Origin: an uncultured Faecalibacterium sp.
GTDB lineage: Bacteria > Bacillota > Clostridia > Oscillospirales > Ruminococcaceae
NCBI GenBank assembly: GCA_934539245.1
Contig: CAKTCK010000004.1
Span: 1-64,000 of the forward strand
Length of the DNA stretch: 64,000 nt
Direction: 5' to 3'
Shown here: piece by piece, positions 35,674-43,978 of the stretch
Layout of the letters: each line of letters begins with the position of its first letter
Numbering within the stretch: the first letter of the stretch is position 1
The notes under the pieces: generated by a model
Told to the model about the DNA's origin: nothing
Database searches by the model: none
Seen by the model: the letters and a program-made list of their open reading frames with translations, nothing else
Translations under genes and position numbers: made by a program

Positions 35674-36473
35674 AAATTCGGTTGGATCAATATCTTGTGC
35701 AGAACGGCCTTGTGCAGAGCCGGGAGCGCGCCAAAGCTCTGATCATGGCCGGTGTGGTTTTTGTCAACCAGCAAAAGGTGGACAAGGCCGGCGAGATGAT
35801 TAAGGAGGATGCTGTGGTCGAGGTTCGCGGCCACGATATCGGTTACGTCAGCCGCGGCGGCTTGAAGCTGGAAAAGGCTATGAAGTGCTTCCCGCTCACC
35901 CCTAACGGCAAGGTCTGCATGGACATCGGTGCGTCCACCGGTGGCTTTACCGACTGTATGCTGCAAAATGGTGCAGTGAAGGTGTACGCCGTAGATGTTG
36001 GCTACGGTCAGCTGGCATGGAGCCTGCGGACAGACGAGCGCGTTGTAAACATGGAGCGCACGAACATCCGCTATGTCACGCCGGAAGATCTGGCAGAGCC
36101 CATCGAATTTTTCAGTGTGGATGTTTCCTTTATTTCTCTGCATCACATTTTCCCGGTGGCGCAGCGCATCACCACCCCGGACGCTATGGGCGTCTGTCTG
36201 GTAAAGCCGCAGTTCGAGGCAGGCCGCGAGAAGGTTGGCAAAAACGGTGTGGTGCGCGACCCCGCCGTGCATCGTGAGGTGCTGCACAACGCCATGTCTT
36301 ATGCTGCGGAAAACGGCTTCGTGGTGCGCGGGCTGGATTACAGCCCCGTCAAGGGGCCGGAGGGCAATATCGAGTACCTGATGTTTGTACAGAAGAGTGA
36401 TCAGCCCGCAGTGCTGGACGACGAAGCCGCCGCACAGGTGGTGGCAGCAAGTCACACCACGCTGGATCGTTAA
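35670..36473 (+). CDS. tlyA: TlyA family 16S/23S rRNA 2'-O-methyltransferase
   Basis: The 267-residue protein has an N-terminal S4 RNA-binding domain (MKIRLDQYLVQNGLVQSRERAKALIMAG) and an FtsJ/RrmJ-like methyltransferase domain with MDIGASTGGFTDCML and DVSFISLHHI. TlyA-type enzymes methylate ribosomal RNA cytidines; some homologues are called hemolysin A. The GTG start overlaps the dxs stop by 4 bp, and AAAGGAG lies upstream. Confidence 0.93.
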   Translation: MKIRLDQYLVQNGLVQSRERAKALIMAGVVFVNQQKVDKAGEMIKEDAVVEVRGHDIGYVSRGGLKLEKAMKCFPLTPNGKVCMDIGASTGGFTDCMLQNGAVKVYAVDVGYGQLAWSLRTDERVVNMERTNIRYVTPEDLAEPIEFFSVDVSFISLHHIFPVAQRITTPDAMGVCLVKPQFEAGREKVGKNGVVRDPAVHREVLHNAMSYAAENGFVVRGLDYSPVKGPEGNIEYLMFVQKSDQPAVLDDEAAAQVVAASHTTLDR

Positions 36474-36503
36474 GACCCAGCCTTCAGCAAAGGAGAAGCC
36501 GGT

Positions 36504-37352
36504 ATGACGATCTACATTTCGCCCAACCCGGGCAAGACCTCCGCCAGCGAGATCGCGCTGCGTGCGGCGCAGATCCTGCTGACCCACGGCGCAGCCGTGC
36601 TGATGAGCGATGCTCTGCGAGAAAACAGCACGGCAGGGGTCATTTATCTGCCGCTGGAGCAGTGTCTGGAGCGCGCTGACGTGATCCTGACCATCGGCGG
36701 GGACGGCACCATCCTGCACGAAGCAAATCTCTCGCTCCGGTACGCAAAGCCCATCCTCGGCATCAATCTGGGACGCTGCGGCTTTCTGGCTACTTGCGAG
36801 ATCGGTGAAATGGAAACAAAGCTGTCCGCCGTGGCGCGGGGCGAGTTCCAGCTGGACAACCGGATGCTTTTATATGCCCGGGTGCTTGGTCAGGACGGCT
36901 GGGAGGGACACGCCCTCAACGATGTCGTTGTGACCAAAGGGCGCTTGCAGCAGGCCATCGACTTTAGCATTTACTGCGATGATATTCTGGTAGAGCACTA
37001 CCGGGGAGACGGCGTCATTGTGGCGACCCCCACCGGCTCTACGGCCTACTCGCTGGCAGCCGGCGGCCCGATTCTGGACTCTCAGACCAAGGGCGTCGTG
37101 GTGACTCCCATCTGCCCCCACAGTCTGGCCAGTCCGGCCGTGGTGTTTGCGCAGGAGCGCAAGCTGAATGTCTGCGTAGGGCAGGTGGCAGATGATGAAG
37201 TGTTTATCAGCTGTGACGGCGGTATCGGTTACCCCCTCAAGGCAGGTGCCACCGCCGAGATCCGCCTGTCCGATCAGAACGTTAAGCTTATCACTTTTGG
37301 GCGGGCAGACCAGTTTCAGGCCATTGATCAGAAACTGCGCAAAAGACAATAA
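36504..37352 (+). CDS. nadK: NAD kinase
   Basis: It phosphorylates NAD to NADP. The 282-residue protein has VILTIGGDGTILHEA, the GGDG motif near residue 60, GRCGFLA, the NDVVVTKG region and GDGVIVATPTGSTAYSLAAGGP. The order tlyA-nadK-argR-recN is conserved in clostridia. AAAGGAGAAG precedes ATG 36504. Confidence 0.96.
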   Translation: MTIYISPNPGKTSASEIALRAAQILLTHGAAVLMSDALRENSTAGVIYLPLEQCLERADVILTIGGDGTILHEANLSLRYAKPILGINLGRCGFLATCEIGEMETKLSAVARGEFQLDNRMLLYARVLGQDGWEGHALNDVVVTKGRLQQAIDFSIYCDDILVEHYRGDGVIVATPTGSTAYSLAAGGPILDSQTKGVVVTPICPHSLASPAVVFAQERKLNVCVGQVADDEVFISCDGGIGYPLKAGATAEIRLSDQNVKLITFGRADQFQAIDQKLRKRQ

Positions 37353-37372
37353 CACGGGAGGCGATTTTTAAG

Positions 37373-37861
37373 ATGGCACGCAGCCGCAAAGAAGATACAA
37401 AAACAAAAGCGGAACGCTTGCAGACGATCCTGCGTCTTGTGCAGGAGCATCCCATCAGCCGACAGGAGGTACTGCTGGAGCACCTGCGGAACGAAGGCTT
37501 TGAGGTAACGCAGGCCACCGTTTCCCGCGATATCCGGGAGTTGTGCCTTGTAAAGGCAGCCACCACCGAGGGCTACCGCTATGTTTCCAGCCGAAACGAA
37601 AGCTTCAACCCCAAGACCCAAGGGCGCTTTGAGACCATCTTCCATGAGTCTGTTCTTGGGGTAGATTATGCCGGGCATGTTGTTTTAGTAAAATGCTATT
37701 CCGGCATGGCCAATGCTGCCTGCGAGGTTTTTGACGCCTTGCAGTGGAAAAACGTTGTCGGCACCCTTTCCGGTGATGACACCTTCTTAATTGTTGCGCG
37801 CTCGGAGCGCGATGCCAAGACCATTTGTTCGGAGCTGACCCGTTATGTGGGGCAGAGATGA
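37373..37861 (+). CDS. argR: Arginine repressor ArgR/AhrC
   Basis: It represses arginine biosynthesis and activates its catabolism in response to arginine. The 162-residue protein has an N-terminal winged helix (ILRLVQEHPISRQEVLLEHL then EVTQATVSRDIRELCLVK) and a C-terminal hexamerisation/arginine-binding domain including GTLSGDDTFLIVARSE. No ARG boxes were recognised near it. GGGAGG precedes ATG 37373. Confidence 0.94.
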   Translation: MARSRKEDTKTKAERLQTILRLVQEHPISRQEVLLEHLRNEGFEVTQATVSRDIRELCLVKAATTEGYRYVSSRNESFNPKTQGRFETIFHESVLGVDYAGHVVLVKCYSGMANAACEVFDALQWKNVVGTLSGDDTFLIVARSERDAKTICSELTRYVGQR

Positions 37862-37879
37862 CGGTAGGAGAACGAAGCC

Positions 37880-39550
37880 ATGCTGAGCAGCCTGCAAATT
37901 GAAAATGTTGCCGTGATCCAGAAGGCAGAGGTGCACTTTGAGCCGGGACTGAATGTGCTGACCGGTGAGACCGGTGCGGGCAAATCCATTCTGATCGATT
38001 CTATCAATGCGATCCTTGGCAACCGCACCTCTAAGGACTTGGTGCGCACCGGGGCTGCAAAGGCGGTGATCCGCGCCGCCTTTGAGCAGGTGCCGTCTGC
38101 TGTGCTGGACAAACTGGAGCAGTCCGGCTACGAGCGCTCCGAAGCACTGCTGCTCAGCCGCGAGATCACTGCCGAGGGTAAAAGCAGCTGCCGCATCAAC
38201 GGAATGCCGGCTACGGCAGCCGTTCTGCGGGAGCTGTGCGGTGGTCTGATCAGCATCAATGGTCAGCACGATTCCGTAGGATTGCTCAATCCGGCGCATC
38301 ATCTGGGCATTCTGGATGATTATGCGCAGAACCGCACTGTTTTTCAGGAGTACTATACCCTGTACCGGAAGCTGGTGCAGGTCAAGCGGGAACTGGATGC
38401 CCTGATTACCGATGAGGCTGAAAAACAGCGCAAGATCGACCTGTTGCAATATCAGGTGCAGGAAATTGAGGATGCCGGACTAACGGCCGGTGAGGAGCAG
38501 ACGCTGGAAAACCGCCGGAAGGTGCTGTCCAATGCATCTGCCATCCGGGATCGTCTGGCACAAAGCTATGCGCTGCTTTCCGGCAGTGATGACGCCGCAG
38601 GTGCGGTGGATCTGCTGGGCGAAGCCTCCAATGCGGTGGATGCCGCTGCGCAGTTAGACCCTGCGCTTACCGCCGCCGCCGGGCAGCTGCTCGATTTATA
38701 TTATAACGCCAAGGATGTGGCCGCAGACCTGATTGGGCGGCTGGATGCCTACGACACCAATGATGCAGAGCTGGACGAGGTAGAACAGCGGCTGGATCTC
38801 CTGTACCGGCTGAAGCGAAAGTACGGCAGCACGGTGGAGGATGTGATCACTTTCGGGCAGAAAGCCCGGGAAGAGCTGGACAATATCCAGCATTCCCAGC
38901 AGCGCTATGATACCTTGCAGGCAGAAAAGCTGCGTCTTTACGCAAAAGCGCGGGAAAAGGCAGAGGTGCTGACCCAGACCCGGCTGAAAGCCTTTGAGGA
39001 ATTGAACACCCGCATTTCCGGCACGCTGGACTTTTTGAATATGCCGGGTGTGCGTATGACCTTACGGCATACCCGCGGCCCGCTGGCCAGCCATGGACAG
39101 GACAGCATTGAATTCTACATCTCAACAAACCCCGGTGAAGCGCCAAAGCCGCTGGCTAAGATCGCATCCGGCGGCGAGCTGAGCCGCATCACCCTTGCCA
39201 TCAAGAATGCAATGGCCGATAAGGACGCTGTGCCTACCGTGATCTATGATGAGATCGACAGCGGTGTGTCCGGCAAGGCTGCAGGACGCATCGGCGAGGT
39301 ACTGCGTCAGAGCGCGCAGGGACATCAGATCTTGTGCATCACCCATACGGCGCAGATCGCAGCATTAGCCGATTGTCATCTGCTCATCCAGAAAAACGTA
39401 TCCAACGAGCGCACCTATACCGAGATTCATCCGCTGGACGAAAACGGCCGCGTAGAGGCCTTGGCACGCCTGATTTCCGGTGACCACGTCACCGAGCTTT
39501 CCCGCGCCAATGCACGGGAGATGCTGCAGGAGCACAAGCACGGCGGCTGA
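37880..39550 (+). CDS. recN: DNA repair protein RecN
   Basis: RecN is an SMC-like ATPase acting early in double-strand break repair. The 556-residue protein has Walker A GETGAGKSILIDSI near residues 30-43, a long coiled-coil middle, the signature IASGGELSRITLAIK and Walker B VIYDEIDSGVSG. In many spore formers spoIVB and spo0A follow; here the Tyr T-box does. GTAGGAG precedes ATG 37880. Confidence 0.97.
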   Translation: MLSSLQIENVAVIQKAEVHFEPGLNVLTGETGAGKSILIDSINAILGNRTSKDLVRTGAAKAVIRAAFEQVPSAVLDKLEQSGYERSEALLLSREITAEGKSSCRINGMPATAAVLRELCGGLISINGQHDSVGLLNPAHHLGILDDYAQNRTVFQEYYTLYRKLVQVKRELDALITDEAEKQRKIDLLQYQVQEIEDAGLTAGEEQTLENRRKVLSNASAIRDRLAQSYALLSGSDDAAGAVDLLGEASNAVDAAAQLDPALTAAAGQLLDLYYNAKDVAADLIGRLDAYDTNDAELDEVEQRLDLLYRLKRKYGSTVEDVITFGQKAREELDNIQHSQQRYDTLQAEKLRLYAKAREKAEVLTQTRLKAFEELNTRISGTLDFLNMPGVRMTLRHTRGPLASHGQDSIEFYISTNPGEAPKPLAKIASGGELSRITLAIKNAMADKDAVPTVIYDEIDSGVSGKAAGRIGEVLRQSAQGHQILCITHTAQIAALADCHLLIQKNVSNERTYTEIHPLDENGRVEALARLISGDHVTELSRANAREMLQEHKHGG

Positions 39551-39584
39551 TTTAGCAGAACGCGCTTTTGCAAAAAGACAGCTC

Positions 39585-39613
39585 TTGACAAGGCGGCGGT
39601 CTTGTGATAGAGT
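39585..39613 (+). promoter_or_regulatory. Promoter of the tyrS leader
   Basis: A perfect TTGACA (39585-39590) lies 17 nt before TAGAGT (39608-39613), directly ahead of the T-box RNA. Confidence 0.75.
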
Positions 39614-39619
39614 AAATAT

Positions 39620-39902
39620 GTTAATGGCGATGAAGGGAACAAGTACCCTGAAGGGTTCTGTCCAGAGAAGTCCCGGTTGGTGCAAGGGATCACAGAACAG
39701 CAGGGGAAATACCTCCCGGAGCTGCAGGCTGAATGCGTAAAGCTAGTAGGCTGTGCCGCGTGCGAGCGTTAAAGACGCAGGAGTGTCACTCTACTCTGGG
39801 GTGTGCACTCGTAAGGCCGCTTCCGTGAGGAAACGGCAAACAGAGGTGGTACCGCGAAGTTATCTCGCCCTCTGCCAAATTCATTTTGGCAGAGGGCGTT
39901 TT
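39620..39902 (+). promoter_or_regulatory. Tyrosine-specific T-box riboswitch
   Basis: This leader senses uncharged tRNA-Tyr and controls tyrS by antitermination. Stem I carries AGAGAAG and GGTTGGTGCAAGG motifs and a specifier segment GGGGAAATACCTCCC, with TAC (Tyr) at 39710-39712. The T-box proper AGAGGTGGTACCGCG lies at 39842-39856; its TGGT at 39847-39850 can pair with the ACCA end of tRNA-Tyr, matching discriminator A73. The transcript ends in the terminator at 39866-39902. Confidence 0.93.
39866..39902 (+). terminator. Regulated terminator of the Tyr T-box
   Basis: CGCCCTCTGCCAAA pairs perfectly with TTTGGCAGAGGGCG around a 4-nt loop, then TTTT. It competes with the T-box antiterminator. 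Confidence 0.93.
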
Positions 39903-39935
39903 GTTTCCTCTGCCCCAAAACAGGAGGTTTTTTCC

Positions 39936-41156
39936 ATGACGCTGTATGAAGAACTGAAGGCCCGCGGTCTGGTAGCGCAGATCACCGATGAGGAGATCAT
40001 CGACCTGATCAACAATGGCAAGGCTACCTTTTACATCGGCTTTGACTGCACTGCCGACAGTCTGACCGCCGGCCATTTTCTGGCGCTGACCCTGATGAAG
40101 CGCCTGCAGCTGGCAGGCAACAAGCCTATCGCCCTGATCGGCGGCGGCACTACCATGATCGGTGACCCATCCGGCCGCACCGATATGCGCAAGATGCTGA
40201 CCAAGGACGATATTGCTCACAATGCCGCCTGCTTCAAAAAGCAGATGGAGAAGTTCATTGATTTCTCCGAGGGCAAGGCTCTGATGGTGAATAACGCCGA
40301 CTGGCTGCTGGATCTGAACTACGTTGAGCTGCTGCGCGAGGTAGGCGCGTGCTTCTCTGTGAACAATATGCTGCGCGCCGAGTGCTACAAGCAGCGTATG
40401 GAGAAGGGCCTGTCCTTCCTAGAGTTCAACTACATGATCATGCAGAGCTACGACTTCTACTACATGTTCCAGCACTACGGCTGCAATATGCAGTTCGGCG
40501 GCGACGACCAGTGGAGCAATATGCTGGGCGGCACTGAGCTGATCCGCCGCAAGCTGGGCAAGGATGCCTACGCTATGACTGTGACCCTGCTGACCGACTC
40601 TCAGGGCAAGAAGATGGGCAAGACTGCCGGCAACGCTGTCTGGCTGGACCCCAACAAGACCAGCCCCTTCGAGTTCTACCAGTACTGGCGCAACGTGGGC
40701 GATGCCGATGTGATGAAGTGCATCCGTATGCTCACCTTCCTGCCGCTGGAGCAGATCGAAGAGATGAGCACCTGGCAGGATCAGCGCCTGAACGAGGCCA
40801 AGGAGATTCTTGCTTACGAGATGACCAGCATGGTGCATGGCAAGGAAGAGGCCGAAAAGGCTCAGAACGCTGCCCGTGCACTGTTCAGCGGCAACGCAAT
40901 GGACACCGAACATATGCCCAGCACCCAGCTGACCGAGGCTGACCTGACGGATGGCGCTATCGGCATCCTGACCTTGATGGTCAAGGCCGGCTTGGCTGCT
41001 TCCAACGGCGAGGCTCGCCGTCTGGTGGTGCAGGGCGGTGTGCTGGCAGACGGCGAAAAGGTCGCTGCTCCCACCGTCAGCTTTACCGCAGAGCAGCTTG
41101 CCAAGGGTATCGTCATCAAGAAGGGCAAAAAGATCTACCATAAGGTCACGCTGTAA
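39936..41156 (+). CDS. tyrS: Tyrosyl-tRNA synthetase
   Basis: It charges tRNA-Tyr. The 406-residue protein has the class I HIGH-like motif in DCTADSLTAGHFLALTLMK, GGGTTMIGDPSGRTDMR, GGDDQWSNMLGG, and a KMSKS-like GKKMGKTAGNAVWL. A C-terminal S4 domain follows (ARRLVVQGGVLADGEKV). CAGGAGG lies about 10 nt upstream of ATG 39936. Expression is set by the T-box. Confidence 0.97.
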   Translation: MTLYEELKARGLVAQITDEEIIDLINNGKATFYIGFDCTADSLTAGHFLALTLMKRLQLAGNKPIALIGGGTTMIGDPSGRTDMRKMLTKDDIAHNAACFKKQMEKFIDFSEGKALMVNNADWLLDLNYVELLREVGACFSVNNMLRAECYKQRMEKGLSFLEFNYMIMQSYDFYYMFQHYGCNMQFGGDDQWSNMLGGTELIRRKLGKDAYAMTVTLLTDSQGKKMGKTAGNAVWLDPNKTSPFEFYQYWRNVGDADVMKCIRMLTFLPLEQIEEMSTWQDQRLNEAKEILAYEMTSMVHGKEEAEKAQNAARALFSGNAMDTEHMPSTQLTEADLTDGAIGILTLMVKAGLAASNGEARRLVVQGGVLADGEKVAAPTVSFTAEQLAKGIVIKKGKKIYHKVTL

Positions 41157-41172
41157 AAAAGCATTTCTACGA

Positions 41173-41212
41173 AAAAGACCGTTGCGCAAACTGCTGCGCA
41201 ACGGTCTTTTTG
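41173..41212. terminator. Bidirectional terminator between tyrS and the ACT gene
   Basis: AAAGACCGTTGCGCA pairs with TGCGCAACGGTCTTT around 6 nt. T runs flank it on both strands, so it can end tyrS and, read the other way, the minus-strand lysine operon. Confidence 0.88.
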
Positions 41213-41280
41213 CAGAGAAATTGTTCTGAATCACTTCGACATGTAACAGCCGCTGCCCCTCCGGTCCCAGTTGATTGCTG

Positions 41281-41748
41281 TTACAGCTCGTATGCCTTTT
41301 TCAGTGCCTCATAGGCTGCGTCCTCGTTTTCCGCGTGGACGAGCAAAGAGATATCCAGATCGCTGGTGGTGATCAGCAGCACTTCGATACCGGCCATAGC
41401 CAGCGCATTCAGCGCCCGCGCAGCCACACCGCAGCTGGTGACCATATCCTCGCCGAACAGATTCAGCTTGGAATAGCCCACGCTGATCAGGGGAGAAGCC
41501 TTGGCGTCCTTATCCAGATTTGCCGTCGAAATCGCTTTCATCACCTGCGGCAGATCGCTGCTGGATGCGGTAAAGCTGAAATCTATAGTGGTGCCGTGGG
41601 GAGCGCTCTGGCTGATCATATCCACTACCACGCCGGTCTCTGCAAAGATATCCAGATAGCGGGACAGACTGTTGCCCCGGAACTCCACGTCCTGCACACT
41701 GATCATCATCAGGTCAGTCTCGATATTGATCTTCGATACTCCGTACAT
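41281..41748 (-). CDS. Stand-alone ACT-domain protein (aspartokinase regulatory-domain-like)
   Basis: The 155-residue protein looks like the C-terminal regulatory half of aspartate kinase without its catalytic domain: MYGVSKINIETDLMMISVQDV, FAETGVVVDMISQS, and VAARALNALAMAGIEVLLITTSDLDISLLV. These are the paired ACT motifs that bind lysine or threonine. GGAGG lies 7 nt before ATG 41748. It is the last gene of the asd-dapA-dapB-capA run. It may bind an amino acid and act on a partner enzyme, like the free beta subunit of Bacillus aspartokinase. Confidence 0.85.
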   Translation of the reverse strand: MYGVSKINIETDLMMISVQDVEFRGNSLSRYLDIFAETGVVVDMISQSAPHGTTIDFSFTASSSDLPQVMKAISTANLDKDAKASPLISVGYSKLNLFGEDMVTSCGVAARALNALAMAGIEVLLITTSDLDISLLVHAENEDAAYEALKKAYEL

Positions 41749-41803
41749 AAAAAGTCCTCCGTTCTGCCCGGGTTGCCGGACAACGCTCAATCATTTCACA
41801 TTT

Positions 41804-43096
41804 TTATGTAAGTGCTAAAAAGGATGCGCTGATATTATTTTGCGCGATTTTTTGTATCCTGTCAAGGCTGAAATCAGAATAATTTGCCCGTACACCATGC
41901 GCTGCCGCCAATTCCTGCGTGTAATCGCTTAAAAAATAGGTGCGCACGTTGGATTTTCCGGCATCGTAATGGGTCACGATGGGGTGCAGCTGCGGTGTAA
42001 GCACTTCACACTGCACCGAGCCGTTCGGCTGGGTGGTCTTTTGCAGCTGCAAGGTCAGGATGGCACCTACCAGCTGATCCGGGCGGCTTTGGGTACTGAG
42101 AAAGTTCCCCAGCGAGAAGGCTACAAAGCTTCGCCGCCCGTCCGCTGCGGTCAGCCACTGGGCATCCTGCAATACATGGGGGTGGGTGCCCACTATGACA
42201 TCTGCGCCCCAGTCTGCCAGATTCTGCGCCAGTGTGCGCTGGCTGTCCACGATGGCGTGGCTGTCCTCTACGCCCCAGTGAACCCCAACCACCACAAAAT
42301 CTGCCTGCTGGCGCGCCAAGCGCACCTGCCGCTCGATCACATCGGTCTGGCTGGTGTAGATGACATTGGCCGTCATATTCTTGTTCTGGCGGATGCCGTT
42401 GGTGTGCTCGGTGTAGGAGAGATACGCGATGGTCACACCGTTGATGGTTTGCAGCGGGATACGGTCGTAGTCCTCTTCGCCGCGCCACAGACCGGTGGTG
42501 ACAACATCCTCCGGCATAGACTCCCAGAATTGCAGCGTAGCCGCAATGCCGGAGGCACCCTTATCGTAGGTATGGTTGTTGGACAGGCTGAACACCCGCA
42601 CCCCGGCGCGGTACAGCGCCCGTGCACAGTCGCCGGGGGTGGAAAAACTGGGGTAGGTGGAAGGTGCAAGGGTGTCGCTGCAAAGGGTCTCTTGATTGAT
42701 CCAGTTCACATCCTGCTCGGCATAAAAAGGTGCGATGTGCTCATAACAGTAATCAAAGCTGTACGTTCCATCTTCGCCTGCCCGGCGGGCTGCCTGTTTA
42801 TAGATAGGGGCATGGATCAGGTCATCTCCTGTTGCAGAAAACCGGATCGTTTCCACCACAGGCTGCGGTTCGGGCTCCGGCTCCGGGGTCGCAACGGATG
42901 AAGCAGGGGATAGCGCATCCTCCGGCGGCGCGATGCCGCCCACCGGTACATCTTCTCCCGGCAGCTTTGTCCAGATCCCCAGACACAGTGCGATCACGCT
43001 CACAGTCAGAACCGACAGTACCACCGCCCGGAGCGTTTGCTTTCGGGCGCGCTTACGGGCAGCCGGACGACGCCGCTTTAAAGGCTCCTGCTTCAT
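41804..43096 (-). CDS. CapA family (PgsA-like) metallophosphatase-fold envelope protein
   Basis: The 430-residue protein has a basic N-terminus, one membrane anchor (AVVLSVLTVSVIALCLGIW, about residues 25-44), a Pro/Glu-rich spacer and a large extracellular CapA/PGA_cap domain. Its motifs are FSATGDDLIHAPIY, WINQETL, LSNNHTYDKG, VVGVHWGVED and GTHPHVLQ. Relatives act in poly-gamma-glutamate or capsule export. No capB/capC genes are nearby. GAAGAGGTG precedes the ATG, 42 bp after dapB. Confidence 0.9.
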   Translation of the reverse strand: MKQEPLKRRRPAARKRARKQTLRAVVLSVLTVSVIALCLGIWTKLPGEDVPVGGIAPPEDALSPASSVATPEPEPEPQPVVETIRFSATGDDLIHAPIYKQAARRAGEDGTYSFDYCYEHIAPFYAEQDVNWINQETLCSDTLAPSTYPSFSTPGDCARALYRAGVRVFSLSNNHTYDKGASGIAATLQFWESMPEDVVTTGLWRGEEDYDRIPLQTINGVTIAYLSYTEHTNGIRQNKNMTANVIYTSQTDVIERQVRLARQQADFVVVGVHWGVEDSHAIVDSQRTLAQNLADWGADVIVGTHPHVLQDAQWLTAADGRRSFVAFSLGNFLSTQSRPDQLVGAILTLQLQKTTQPNGSVQCEVLTPQLHPIVTHYDAGKSNVRTYFLSDYTQELAAAHGVRANYSDFSLDRIQKIAQNNISASFLALT

Positions 43097-43138
43097 CGTT
43101 CACCTCTTCTCCCGGCGTATACCGGGCAATTCGCTTTT

Positions 43139-43897
43139 TCAGAGTGCGGCGATCAAATCGCCCATATCGTACAGACCCGGCTCCTTCTTTGCCAGATAGA
43201 CCGCAGCATTCACTGCGCCGTTGGCAAAGATGCTGCGGGAGTAGGCGGTGTGCCGCAGGGTGATTACCTCGTCCGGGCCGCAGAACAGTACCTCGTGGTC
43301 GCCCACGATGCTGCCGCCGCGCACAGCGCTGATGCCGATCTCCTTCGGGTCGCGCTTCTGGCGCACGGAAGAGCGGTCGTACACATAATGGTACGCGCCG
43401 TCATTCTGCTCGTTGATGGCATCAGCCAGCATCAGCGCCGTTCCGCTGGGAGCATCCAGCTTGTTGTGGTGATGCTGCTCTACGATCTCGATATCATAGT
43501 TGATGCCCAGCACGGCAGAGGCGCGCTTGCACAGCTCGGCCAGCACGTTGATGCCCATGGACATATTGGCGCTCTTGAACACCGGAACGCTGCGGGACAG
43601 CTGCACTACCTTCAGCTGCAACTCCTCCGAAAGGCCGGTGGTGCACACTACGATGGGCAGCTTATGGGTCTGGCAGTAGGGCAGCGCCTTTTCCACTGCA
43701 GCAGGGGAGCTGAAGTCGATGATCACATCGCCTTTGCCGTTCAGCTTTTCCAGACTGTCGTAGACCGGGATGCCGTTCTGTTCGCCGTCCTGCATATCGA
43801 TACCGGCCACCACGCGGCAGTCCTCCCGCTGTGCGATCATATCGCACAGCACATGGCCCATACGGCCGCCAATGCCCTGAATCACGATCTCTGTCAT
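43139..43897 (-). CDS. dapB: 4-hydroxy-tetrahydrodipicolinate reductase
   Basis: It reduces HTPA to tetrahydrodipicolinate in lysine/DAP synthesis. The 252-residue protein has the Rossmann start IVIQGIGGRMGHVL, VIDFSSPAAVEKAL, the catalytic EIVEQHHHNKLDAPSGTALMLADAI and ISAVRGGSIVGDHEV. ATG 43897 is chosen over the upstream in-frame Met at 43927; GAGGAAA precedes it. Confidence 0.96.
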   Translation of the reverse strand: MTEIVIQGIGGRMGHVLCDMIAQREDCRVVAGIDMQDGEQNGIPVYDSLEKLNGKGDVIIDFSSPAAVEKALPYCQTHKLPIVVCTTGLSEELQLKVVQLSRSVPVFKSANMSMGINVLAELCKRASAVLGINYDIEIVEQHHHNKLDAPSGTALMLADAINEQNDGAYHYVYDRSSVRQKRDPKEIGISAVRGGSIVGDHEVLFCGPDEVITLRHTAYSRSIFANGAVNAAVYLAKKEPGLYDMGDLIAAL

Positions 43898-43931
43898 TGT
43901 TATTTCCTCGTTTCTATAATATGGCAATATG

Positions 43932-43970
43932 GCAGAATGCCCGGAAGCTGAAGAGTCCCGGGCATTCTGT
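43932..43970. other. Stem-loop between dapA and dapB
   Basis: CAGAATGCCCGG (43933-43944) pairs with CCGGGCATTCTG (43958-43969). A T run follows only on the plus strand; in the minus-strand operon it has no U tract, so it may be a processing or stability element. Confidence 0.55.
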
Positions 43971-43978
43971 ATGCTTTT

